A program made the position numbers and the translations under genes. From contig CAMHRD010000050.1 of assembly GCA_946187365.1 (NCBI GenBank), positions 1 through 7,597 of the forward strand: a DNA stretch of 7,597 nt. The letters run 5' to 3'. The notes under the pieces were generated by a model, which saw nothing but the letters and a program-made list of their open reading frames with translations, was not told the DNA's origin and ran no database searches. This stretch comes from an uncultured Bacteroidales bacterium (GTDB lineage: Bacteria > Bacteroidota > Bacteroidia > Bacteroidales > UBA932). This document shows, one piece after another, positions 1 through 6,852 of the stretch; position 1 is the first letter of the stretch, and each line of letters opens with the position of its first letter.

Positions 1-1860
1 CGCCTCAATGTACTGCTTCATCAAATCTCTTGATATTGAGTAGTTTCCTGTAATCATTATTGTCATCCCCGATAGGGTATCAGACAGTTTTTCCACCTCT
101 TTCTCTTCAAACTGCAGCCCGAATGAGCGGAGCGCCTCAACCGTCTTTATGTTTTTAGGCTCCTTAAAGAACTCCACAATAGACTGTGCCAGAGCCTCTC
201 CCACATCCTGAGTCTCAATTAGCTGCTCCGCCGTAGCCTTTGAGAGCGCATCTACGGTTTTGTATTCTGCAGCCAGAGTCTTGGCTGAAACTTCTCCTAT
301 ATGCTTAATTCCCAGGGCGTAAAGCACTCTTCCAAACGGCACCTTCTTAGACTCCTCCAGTGAGGCGCGGAAGTTCTCAACGCTTCGTCCCTTCCATTTG
401 TCCAGACTCAAGAGCTGCAGGTCATCCAGAGAGTAAAGATCTTCCAGATTCTTTATAAAACCGCGTTCGCACAGCTGACGCACAGCAACCTCTCCAACGT
501 TGATATTCATTGCCTTACGTGAGGCAAAGTGGAGGAACTTACCCTCTATCTGCGGAGGGCATCCCTCGCTGTTAGGGCAGAAAAACTTTGCCTGCTGAGG
601 GTCTCTTACAAGCGGAGTTGAGCAGGCCGGGCAGAGGGTAGGGAATTGCTCTTTCTCTGATGAAGGCTCTCTCTTTGAGAGTTCTACACGGGTAATCTTT
701 GGAATAATCTCTCCGCCCTTTTCCACATAGACGTAATCTCCCACTCTGATATCCAGAATCTCCATCTGGTCTGCATTGTGGAGGGTGGCTCTCTTAACTA
801 CCGTACCGCTCAATTGAACAGGCTCCAGGTTGGCAACCGGTGTTACTGCACCGCTTCTTCCTACCTGATAATCAATGGAAAGCACCTTGCTGAGCGCCTC
901 CTCGGGCTTGAACTTGTAGGCTACCGCCCACCTTGGGGTCTTGGAGGTAAATCCCAGAAGTTTCTGAATAGAGTACTGGTCTACCTTAACCACCATTCCG
1001 TCAGTTGGGAACGGAAGTGTCTTTCTCTTCTCGTCCCAGCTCTCAATATAGCTTATAACCTCCTCAATATCATTGCACTGCTTAGAGTACTCGGAAATAG
1101 GGAGCCCCCACAAGGAGGCCTCTTTAAGTGACTGGCTGTGAAGCGGAGTCTTGTAATCTTCAGATGCAATCAGATGGTAGAGCACGCACTGCAGCCCTCT
1201 TGAGGCTACCTGGCTGCTGGAGAGCATTTTAAGTGAGCCAGCCGCAGCGTTTCTTGGGTTGGCAAAGGGCTGCTCCTCATTCAGAATCTTGTCATAGTTG
1301 AGGCGGTCAAAGGCCTCAAACGGCATATAGACCTCTCCTCTTATTTCAAATTCAGCGGGATAGCCGCTCCCTTTCAGAGAAAGGGGTATGCTTTTGATTG
1401 TCTTTATGTTACGGGTGACATCGTCTCCCTTCTCTCCGTCTCCGCGGGTAAGTGCCCTTACCAGTTTACCATCGCGATAGAGAAGATTTATGCCGGTTCC
1501 GTCAAATTTCAACTCACAGTTGTAGGTGAAAGCAGTGGTGACACTCTTCTTTACCCTTGCATCAAACTCTCTGAGTTCCTGTATGTTGTAGGTGTTGGCA
1601 AGGGAGAGCATAGGGTGGAGGTGCTTCTCCTGTTTGAAAGGGGAGGAGTCTGTCTCCAGGTCACTCCCCACGTGTTTTGTTGGGGAGTTCTCCAGGGCGT
1701 ACTGAGGGTAGAGTTTCTCCAGGGAGGCGAGTTCTTTTAGCAGAAGGTCAAACTCGTAGTCTGAGATGGTGGGGGAATTCTCCACATAATACCTCCTGTT
1801 GTGGCTCTCAATCTCCTTTGTAAGGGCTTCTATCCTATGTTTTGCCTCTAAAGAATCCAT
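1..1860 (-). CDS. ligA: NAD+-dependent DNA ligase LigA (3' end cut by window edge)
   Basis: Seals nicks in duplex DNA using NAD+, in replication and repair. The reading frame is open from the ATG at 1858-1860 to position 1, giving 620 residues; about 45-50 C-terminal residues should lie outside. Domain Ia (about 1-65) has the NMN-binding pattern around Y24, Y25, D34, Y35 and D38. The adenylation domain carries the KxDG motif with lysine K118 (KFDG, 118-121), then FEIRGEVYMP near 171-180, TDGMVVKVD (286-294) and KTPRWAVAYKF (307-317). An OB fold follows (about 318-400). A four-cysteine zinc finger uses C410, C413, C428 and C434. Helix-hairpin-helix repeats fill about 440-590, and the BRCT domain begins near 597 (SGMTIMITG). 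All active-site motifs are intact. An in-frame upstream ATG exists at 1888-1890, but the 1860 start fits the usual LigA N-terminus and leaves the promoter box outside the gene. Divergent from the phosphofructokinase gene. Identification is secure. Confidence 0.97.
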   Translation of the reverse strand, partial: MDSLEAKHRIEALTKEIESHNRRYYVENSPTISDYEFDLLLKELASLEKLYPQYALENSPTKHVGSDLETDSSPFKQEKHLHPMLSLANTYNIQELREFDARVKKSVTTAFTYNCELKFDGTGINLLYRDGKLVRALTRGDGEKGDDVTRNIKTIKSIPLSLKGSGYPAEFEIRGEVYMPFEAFDRLNYDKILNEEQPFANPRNAAAGSLKMLSSSQVASRGLQCVLYHLIASEDYKTPLHSQSLKEASLWGLPISEYSKQCNDIEEVISYIESWDEKRKTLPFPTDGMVVKVDQYSIQKLLGFTSKTPRWAVAYKFKPEEALSKVLSIDYQVGRSGAVTPVANLEPVQLSGTVVKRATLHNADQMEILDIRVGDYVYVEKGGEIIPKITRVELSKREPSSEKEQFPTLCPACSTPLVRDPQQAKFFCPNSEGCPPQIEGKFLHFASRKAMNINVGEVAVRQLCERGFIKNLEDLYSLDDLQLLSLDKWKGRSVENFRASLEESKKVPFGRVLYALGIKHIGEVSAKTLAAEYKTVDALSKATAEQLIETQDVGEALAQSIVEFFKEPKNIKTVEALRSFGLQFEEKEVEKLSDTLSGMTIMITGNYSISRDLMKQYIEA

Positions 1861-1877
1861 ACAAAAAATACAAAGCC

Positions 1878-1885
1878 CAAATTTA
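1878..1885 (-). promoter_or_regulatory. Putative ligA promoter, Bacteroidota -7 box
   Basis: Read on the minus strand this is TAAATTTG, matching the Bacteroidota -7 consensus TAnnTTTG. It would place the transcription start about 10-13 bases before the ligA ATG. No TTG-type -33 element is seen 19-21 bases upstream, so the call rests on one box in A/T-rich sequence. Confidence 0.45.
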
Positions 1886-1907
1886 ACCATTATTTTAATA
1901 AAAAGAG

Positions 1908-1915
1908 TACCTTTG
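1908..1915 (+). promoter_or_regulatory. Putative promoter of the phosphofructokinase gene, -7 box
   Basis: TACCTTTG followed by C matches the Bacteroidota -7 consensus TAnnTTTG exactly. Transcription would begin near 1921-1923, leaving a leader of roughly 17-20 bases before the ATG at 1940. No good TTG -33 element is seen at the expected distance. The leader has no clear Shine-Dalgarno sequence, as is common in this phylum. Confidence 0.6.
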
Positions 1916-1939
1916 CCCCCGTTTTAGAGATATTGAATT

Positions 1940-3172
1940 ATGCAGAAATCTATCGTAATCCTTACAGGCGGTGGTCCCGCCCCTGGAATGAATACTGTTG
2001 TGGGCAGTATAACAAAGACATTTATAAGCAACGGATACAGAGTACTGGGACTTCACGGCGGTTACAAGGGACTTTTCTCCCCTAATCCAAATTATTGTGA
2101 GTTAGACTTTTTTAAGGCAGACGACATCTTCAACAGAGGTGGTTCTTTCTTGGTAATGAGCCGTTTCAAACCAACCCAGGAGGATTTTGATAAGAATTTC
2201 AACCTTAAGTTCTTCCAGGACAACAACATTGAACTTCTGGTAACTATTGGCGGTGACGATACCGCTTCTACCGCAAACAGAATTGCAAAGTTCCTCAAAG
2301 AGAAGAACTTCCCAATTGCAAATATTCACGTTCCAAAGACCATAGATAACGATCTTCCTCTTCCTCAGAACATTCCAACGTTCGGATACAACTCCGCAAA
2401 GGGTGAGGGAACCAGAATTGCAGCCTCAGTTTACGAGGATGCAAGAACAAACCACACCTGGTTTGTAATCTCTGCAATGGGCCGCAGCGCAGGTCACCTT
2501 GCACTTGCAATCGGTTATACCAACCACTTCCCAATGATTGTTATCCCTGAGATGTTCAACAAGAGCGATATCTCAGTTGAGAAGATTCTTAACATGGCAA
2601 TCTCCTCAATCATAAAGAGAAAGATACTTGGTATTGAGTACGGAGCAATCATAATTTCCGAGGGTGTATTTGAGGGCTTCTCCCCTGAGGACCTCAAGGA
2701 GTTCGGAGTAAGTTTCTCTTATGACGAGCACGGCCATCCTGAACTTGGTAAGATTTCCAAGGCTCAGATGTTCAACGATATGCTTGAGGTAAGACTGAAG
2801 CAGCTGGGTATCTCCGTTAAGACCCGTCCGGTAGAGATCGGATACGAGATCAGATGTATCACCCCTCACGCTTACGACCTGGTTTACTGCACAGAGCTGG
2901 GTATGGGAGTTTACAAACTCTTTAAGCAGGGTATTACCGGATGTATGGTTTATATGGACCTCAACGGAAGCATTAAGTCTCTCTATTTGAAGGACATGCA
3001 GGATCCAACCACCGGAAAGATTCCGCCAAGAGGTGTTAACATCCATCAGGATAAGATTAACATGATCTTTGAGTACATTATGCACTACATTACGCCTGCA
3101 GATTACGAGGCGGCTAAGAAGTACGTGCAAGATCCTGAAAAATACGACTTTAAGAAGATTCTGAACTGGTAG
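1940..3172 (+). CDS. pfp: 6-phosphofructokinase, pyrophosphate-dependent type by signature
   Basis: Phosphorylates fructose 6-phosphate at C1 in cytosolic glycolysis. The 410-residue protein covers the whole PFK fold. The phosphoryl-donor loop is GGGPAPGMN (10-18). GGDDT (104-108) has Asp107 where ATP-dependent enzymes have Gly, and PKTIDND (132-138) has Lys133 where they have Gly. In characterised PFKs this Asp/Lys pair goes with pyrophosphate as donor and a reversible reaction. Catalytic Asp136 and Asp138, substrate-binding MGR (180-182) and PE (203-204) are present. The sugar-phosphate loop reads GYEIRC (301-306) rather than the GHxQRG of bacterial ATP-PFKs. The N-terminus begins directly with the first strand, supporting the ATG at 1940. 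Transcribed from the box at 1908-1915. The family is certain; the donor is inferred from two residues, and some mixed-type PFKs depart from the rule. Confidence 0.93.
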   Translation: MQKSIVILTGGGPAPGMNTVVGSITKTFISNGYRVLGLHGGYKGLFSPNPNYCELDFFKADDIFNRGGSFLVMSRFKPTQEDFDKNFNLKFFQDNNIELLVTIGGDDTASTANRIAKFLKEKNFPIANIHVPKTIDNDLPLPQNIPTFGYNSAKGEGTRIAASVYEDARTNHTWFVISAMGRSAGHLALAIGYTNHFPMIVIPEMFNKSDISVEKILNMAISSIIKRKILGIEYGAIIISEGVFEGFSPEDLKEFGVSFSYDEHGHPELGKISKAQMFNDMLEVRLKQLGISVKTRPVEIGYEIRCITPHAYDLVYCTELGMGVYKLFKQGITGCMVYMDLNGSIKSLYLKDMQDPTTGKIPPRGVNIHQDKINMIFEYIMHYITPADYEAAKKYVQDPEKYDFKKILNW

Positions 3173-3177
3173 TTTAG

Positions 3178-3250
3178 AGCCACCTTGGAGGTTCGAACTC
3201 CAGACCTACGCGTTACGAATGCGTTGCTCTACCTACTGAGCTAAGGTGGC
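3178..3250 (-). tRNA. tRNA-Thr, anticodon CGT
   Basis: The reverse strand folds into a complete cloverleaf: acceptor GCCACCT/AGGTGGC (7 perfect pairs), D arm GCTC-AGTAGGTA-GAGC, anticodon arm ACGCA-TTCGTAA-CGCGT, five-base variable loop AGGTC, and T arm TGGAG-TTCGAAC-CTCCA. The anticodon CGT (complement of 3215-3217) decodes ACG threonine codons. The base after the acceptor is T and no CCA is encoded, so CCA must be added enzymatically. The closing pair of the anticodon stem is an A-C mismatch (31 and 39; positions 3220 and 3212). The gene is antisense to its neighbours: its 3' end lies 5 bases beyond the phosphofructokinase stop codon and its 5' end 38 bases before the MATE start. Confidence 0.95.
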
Positions 3251-3270
3251 GTGTACCCAAAACGGGAGTG

Positions 3271-3301
3271 CAAAAATAGAAAAAAATAATGGCTGTATCA
3301 A
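3271..3301 (-). promoter_or_regulatory. Promoter of tRNA-Thr, overlapping the MATE gene start
   Basis: On the minus strand, TTG (3301-3299) is followed after 20 bases by TATTTTTG (3278-3271). This matches both Bacteroidota promoter elements, TTG at -33 and TAnnTTTG at -7, at the usual spacing. Transcription would start near 3264, about 14 bases before the mature tRNA 5' end. The -33 element lies inside codons 4-5 of the oppositely oriented MATE gene. Confidence 0.7.
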
Positions 3302-4695
3302 TTCCTACCGAACTGGGGTTTGAAAAAATCCCCAAATTGCTGAGACAGTACGCAGTACCTTCTATCATCGCGATGACTGCGTCCTCTCTCTACAATATGT
3401 GCGACAGCATTTTTATTGGGCAGGGTGTTGGTCCGTACGCCATTGCAGGTCTGGCTGTTACATTCCCTTTGATGAACCTCAGCACAGCATTTGGAACATT
3501 GGTGGGAGTGGGTGCTTCCACCCTTATGAGCGTGCTGCTGGGGCAGAAAAACTATCAGGCGGCAAACAGAGTGTTGGGTAACTCCATCGTGATGAATATA
3601 ATTTCCGGGGTTCTCTTCATGGCAGTTGTCTATGCCTTCCTTACTCCGATTCTCTACTTTTTTGGCGGCAGTGACAATACGGTGCGCTACGCAAGAGAGT
3701 ATATGATTATCATACTGTCCGGAAATATCATCACTCACCTCTACTTTGGCTTGAACAATGTGGTTAGAGTAATTGGTCTTCCAAAGAAGGCGATGGGGGC
3801 TACAATCCTCACTGTAGTAGTCAATTGCATACTTGATCCTCTCTTTATCTTTGTATTCGGATGGGGTATCAGGGGGGCTGCAATTGCTACGGTGCTTTCA
3901 CAACTTATTGCTCTTGTCTATATTTTAGGTCTCATTTCAGACAAAAACAGAGTGGTTCACCTACAGAGGGGCATTTACCGTTTGAGACGCAAGCTTGTAT
4001 CTCAAATGCTTTCAATAGGTTTGGCTCCTTTCCTTTTGCATATCGGCGCCTGTCTGATTGTCATTGTCCTGAACAAGCAGTTGATTAAATACGGCGGGGA
4101 TATGGCCATTGGAGCTTACGGGATAGTCAACAGATTGGGTTTCATTGCCATTATGATAGTCATTGGACTCAATCAAGGCATGCAACCTATTGCTGGTTAC
4201 AACTATGGTGCAAATAAGCATGAAAGGGTCACTGCTGTTCTGAACCTTACGATAAAATGGGCTACTTTAATAACCACCATTGCCTTTCTGGTTGCTGAGA
4301 TTTTCCCAAGAGCGCTGACACGCCTCTTTACCTCAGATCCGGAACTTATAAACCATACCGTACTTGGAATGAGAATTTACTTTTGCACCTTCCCAATCAT
4401 TGGTTTCCAGATGGTTGCAAGTAACTTCTTCCAATGCATAGGTCTTGTAAAGAAGGCTATTTTCCTCTCTCTGACCCGTCAGGTAATATTCCTTCTTCCG
4501 CTTCTGATTATCCTTCCTCCAATCTTCAAGATAGGGGGAGTATGGTGGGCGATTCCGGCATCTGATATTTTTGCGAGCGTTTTGACCGCTTATATGCTCT
4601 ATAGGCAGAAACAGATTTTTAAATCTAGAATTGCTCTGGAAACCGAGGCTTTAGACAAAGAAGAAAAACTTATAGAAGAGATTGAAAATGAGTAA
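3289..4695 (+). CDS. MATE-family efflux transporter, MepA-like
   Basis: Cytoplasmic-membrane antiporter of the multidrug and toxic compound extrusion family, which exports cations, drugs or metabolites in exchange for Na+ or H+. The 468-residue length and repeated hydrophobic segments fit the usual 12 membrane helices in two six-helix halves. Family motifs visible are DSIFIGQGVG (39-48), ILDPLFIFVFGWGIRGAAIAT (from about 181) and, in the second half, NQGMQPIAGYNYGA (from 295). The C-terminus (about 450-468) is a highly acidic cytosolic tail. No Bacteroidota promoter box is seen on the plus strand between 3173 and 3288. The gene may therefore be read through from the phosphofructokinase gene across the antisense tRNA, or use an unrecognised promoter. 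The last codons overlap the next gene by 8 bp. The substrate cannot be predicted. Confidence 0.93.
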   Translation: MAVSIPTELGFEKIPKLLRQYAVPSIIAMTASSLYNMCDSIFIGQGVGPYAIAGLAVTFPLMNLSTAFGTLVGVGASTLMSVLLGQKNYQAANRVLGNSIVMNIISGVLFMAVVYAFLTPILYFFGGSDNTVRYAREYMIIILSGNIITHLYFGLNNVVRVIGLPKKAMGATILTVVVNCILDPLFIFVFGWGIRGAAIATVLSQLIALVYILGLISDKNRVVHLQRGIYRLRRKLVSQMLSIGLAPFLLHIGACLIVIVLNKQLIKYGGDMAIGAYGIVNRLGFIAIMIVIGLNQGMQPIAGYNYGANKHERVTAVLNLTIKWATLITTIAFLVAEIFPRALTRLFTSDPELINHTVLGMRIYFCTFPIIGFQMVASNFFQCIGLVKKAIFLSLTRQVIFLLPLLIILPPIFKIGGVWWAIPASDIFASVLTAYMLYRQKQIFKSRIALETEALDKEEKLIEEIENE

Positions 4696-5329
4696 GATTT
4701 TCCACTTGAACATAGGCCGCCAGATTGGTTCCGGCGGGCTTGAGATTGCCAAACGTCTGGGAGAAATCTTTAATATTAAGGTTTACGATAAGAACCTGAT
4801 TAACATGGCTTCCAGAGAGAGCGGACTGGATGCCTCTCTCTTTGAAAGACAAGATGAAAAGGACTCTCTGCAACTGAACGGCAGTTTCAGTTTCTCCACT
4901 TTTGTTGAGGCAGTTGCAAGCGGTTTTGGTGCAAATATGATCAGTTCTTCCAATCTCTTTAAGATTCAGAGTGATGTAATCCGCAGGATAGCTTCCAAGG
5001 GTTCCACCATAATTGTTGGAAGATGTGCAGATTACATACTTAGAGATTTAGATGGCTGCCTGAATGTATTCATTACTGCAGATTTAAAGGATAAAATTGA
5101 AAGGATTAGAAAGTCCGGAAAATTCTCTGACGTAGAAAATCTTACAGATGAGAAGATTGCGGATCTTATAGAGAAGGGAGACCGCAAAAGGGCCTCATAC
5201 TATGAAGATTTCTCTCTCAAGGTTTGGGGTGTGGCAGATTCATACGATTTGTGCCTCAACTCCTCCACGTTTGGAATAGACGGCTCTGTTGCCATCATAG
5301 AGAAGTACATTAAGGAAAAACTACTCTGA
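4688..5329 (+). CDS. Cytidylate kinase-like family protein
   Basis: P-loop nucleoside-kinase-like protein of the group annotated as cytidylate kinase-like (Cytidylate_kin_2), 213 residues from the ATG at 4688. The phosphate loop reads GRQIGSGG (10-17), the form common in this group, instead of the GxxGxGK[ST] of classical Cmk. Further motifs are YDKNLI (33-38), VGRCADYIL (110-118), a basic lid-like stretch with R141, K163, R166, R168 and YYEDF, and YDLCLNSS (186-193), resembling the strand near the end of nucleotide kinases. The substrate is unknown for most of this family, so CMP kinase activity should not be assumed. The ATG at 4688 overlaps the MATE stop codon (ATGAGTAA), implying translational coupling. 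A TTG at 4682 would add two residues and is less likely. The 3' end overlaps the convergent HAD gene by 9 bp. Confidence 0.85.
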   Translation: MSKIFHLNIGRQIGSGGLEIAKRLGEIFNIKVYDKNLINMASRESGLDASLFERQDEKDSLQLNGSFSFSTFVEAVASGFGANMISSSNLFKIQSDVIRRIASKGSTIIVGRCADYILRDLDGCLNVFITADLKDKIERIRKSGKFSDVENLTDEKIADLIEKGDRKRASYYEDFSLKVWGVADSYDLCLNSSTFGIDGSVAIIEKYIKEKLL

Positions 5330-6163
5330 TTCCACTTTTGAAAGCTGGTCATCCGCTTTAATCTTGCGGATGATATTGATCACAATCTCCTCAATCTTGC
5401 TTCCTCTGCTGTAATCTGCAGGGCAGCTGAAGTTTACACGGTTCTGAGCCAAAAGAAGCTGTGCAATCTTCTTTTTCTCTTTTTTCTGAGGATCGTAAAC
5501 CGCTATGGATGAGCCGCCAAGCTGGCGGGTAAGTTTCATGCAAGGAACATCTGTCTCTCCGTCTCCAAAGTAGATCATATTTGAGAAGGCCACTCTCTTT
5601 TCATCCTCAGGGACTGATGCGTTTATCTTTTCACTGTCTGAAATGTTCAGAATACCCTTGTTTATCTTAAAGAGGAACTGTGTCTTGTTGGTGTAATTGA
5701 CCGCAGCCGCAGGCCAGATTGCGTTACCCTTTTTGCTGTAATAGTAGGAACTTGCAAAGATTGTCTTGAACTCTTTGGCAATACGGCTTCCCTCCATAAT
5801 TTCCAGAAGTCCGGATGAATTTATGTAGTGCTCCACAATCACTCCCTCCTTTTGCCCAATCTTATTGATTCTTGAAAACCAGCTCTCTACACCCTTGTAA
5901 AAAGTGATAGCCTTTCCAAACTGACGCAGAGAATCTCTTGTTATTGAGAGTCCTTTTTTCTTAGCCTCCTGGAGCATAAAGAGCATATAGATGAGTATCC
6001 CGTCTGCATCCTGCCCGCGAGCCATTTTGTGAGTCTCTCCCCAGAACTCCTCCTTTCCCATTCCTACGGCGTTTATGAAGGAGTACTCCTGCATGTTACC
6101 CGGTGCTAGAGTTCCGTCAAAGTCGTAGATAAGCGCCACAATAGGCTTTCCTTTTCTATTCAT
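5321..6163 (-). CDS. HAD-superfamily hydrolase, phosphoserine phosphatase-like
   Basis: Probable cytosolic, Mg2+-dependent phosphatase of the haloacid dehalogenase superfamily, 280 residues. Motif I is YDFDGTL (13-19), with nucleophile Asp14 and acid/base Asp16. Motif II is the INSSG strand (114-118). The motif III lysine is probably K160 in NKTQFLF. Motif IV is GDGETDVP (200-207), with Asp201 and Asp205 as metal ligands. The roughly 95 residues between motifs I and II form a helical C1-type cap, where substrate choice would be made. All four motifs are intact, so it should be active; the substrate is not apparent. The ATG at 6161-6163 overlaps the stop of the upstream HisA-like gene by 8 bp (ATGAATAG), with a weak purine-rich GGGGAAAG just before it. 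It is the last gene of the minus-strand operon and converges on the kinase-like gene with a 9-bp tail overlap. Confidence 0.9.
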   Translation of the reverse strand: MNRKGKPIVALIYDFDGTLAPGNMQEYSFINAVGMGKEEFWGETHKMARGQDADGILIYMLFMLQEAKKKGLSITRDSLRQFGKAITFYKGVESWFSRINKIGQKEGVIVEHYINSSGLLEIMEGSRIAKEFKTIFASSYYYSKKGNAIWPAAAVNYTNKTQFLFKINKGILNISDSEKINASVPEDEKRVAFSNMIYFGDGETDVPCMKLTRQLGGSSIAVYDPQKKEKKKIAQLLLAQNRVNFSCPADYSRGSKIEEIVINIIRKIKADDQLSKVESE

Positions 6164-6848
6164 CTTTCCCCTGTTTATAGTAATTGTAAATCTCCTGTGG
6201 AGTGAGCCTGCTCTCTGATAATGAGAATATTGCCCCCTTCACTCCTGACTCTTCCAGTCTGTCAACCTCCTCGACAGTATTTACTCCACCCCTTGCAATG
6301 ACCTTAAGGCGAGGGAATAATGAAGTGATGCCTCTGTAAAAATCTGCATTAAATTCACCTCCCTCTTCCGCTTCAACGTTGCAAACTACAACGCTTTTAA
6401 GTCCCTCTGCAATAAGGGATTTGAGCAGCACCTCCAACTTGGCGGCAGACTCCTGCTTTCTTCCCTTTACCAGCAGTTTTCCTCCCTTGAGATCTGCACC
6501 AAGAATAACGCACTGGCTTCCAAAACACTCAGCCCAGTAGTTGAATACGTTGCTCTGCTCTGAACCTATTGTTGAGCAGATTACCTGGTCTGCACCCAGT
6601 GAGAGAGCGTTCTTGAGTGACTCTCTGCTCTTTATACCGCCAGAGTAGGAGACCTTTACTCCGCAGAGTTCCGTTATCTGTTTTACAAGATTCAATGCAA
6701 CGGGAGCGTTGCTCTTTGCGCCCTGTACGTCTACTATAAGAACACGGCTTACACCGCTCTCCTTAAAGGCTTTAAGGCGCTCAATGGTCTCTTTGTCCAC
6801 AACTTCTGTGGGGGTAAGTATCTTAATTGCAGGAATTAAATCTATCAT
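6156..6848 (-). CDS. HisA-like TIM-barrel protein with altered active site
   Basis: A 230-residue (beta/alpha)8-barrel resembling HisA, the ProFAR isomerase of histidine synthesis. Family landmarks are LIPAI in the first strand (4-8), IVDVQGAKS (38-46), YSGGIKSR (68-75), ILGADLKGGKLLVKG (115-129) and IARGGVNT (184-191); the two GG pairs fit phosphate binding. Against Thermotoga HisA (aligned by eye), the Asp8 general acid/base becomes Lys9. The first catalytic loop (usual RGKxxR-type stretch) is mostly missing, Thr164 becomes Asn157, and Asp169 becomes Glu162. Asp127 is kept as Asp119. The C-terminal GRAIYEG-like phosphate motif is replaced by FSLSES. HisA activity is therefore unlikely, and no other his gene is in view. 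It lies 4 bp after the WYL gene and overlaps the HAD gene by 8 bp, suggesting a shared role. Automated annotation as hisA would probably be wrong. Confidence 0.82.
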   Translation of the reverse strand: MIDLIPAIKILTPTEVVDKETIERLKAFKESGVSRVLIVDVQGAKSNAPVALNLVKQITELCGVKVSYSGGIKSRESLKNALSLGADQVICSTIGSEQSNVFNYWAECFGSQCVILGADLKGGKLLVKGRKQESAAKLEVLLKSLIAEGLKSVVVCNVEAEEGGEFNADFYRGITSLFPRLKVIARGGVNTVEEVDRLEESGVKGAIFSLSESRLTPQEIYNYYKQGKDE

Positions 6849-6852
6849 CTTA

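Noticed and set aside
778..1131. Plus-strand ORF of 117 codons inside ligA
   Set aside because: It lies antisense to conserved ligA domains (OB fold and adenylation motifs) and resembles no family; the minus-strand frame explains the sequence fully.
1862..1870. Second possible ligA promoter box TATTTTTTG on the minus strand
   Set aside because: The spacing is one base too long for TAnnTTTG, and it abuts the start codon, leaving no normal leader.
1858..1890. Longer ligA form starting at the in-frame ATG at 1888-1890
   Set aside because: It would add ten residues unlike LigA N-termini and would place the TAAATTTG box inside the gene.
2606..3130. Minus-strand ORF of 174 codons inside the phosphofructokinase gene
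   Set aside because: Long but antisense to conserved PFK sequence, with no recognisable domain. It is a codon-bias shadow.
3173..3288. Intrinsic terminator after the phosphofructokinase gene on the plus strand
   Set aside because: The strong inverted repeat there is the tRNA acceptor stem seen antisense. It is not followed by a T-run, so it is not called as a terminator.
3298..3738. Minus-strand ORF of 146 codons inside the MATE gene
   Set aside because: His- and Cys-rich composition with no family pattern; it is the antisense shadow of the hydrophobic MATE helices.
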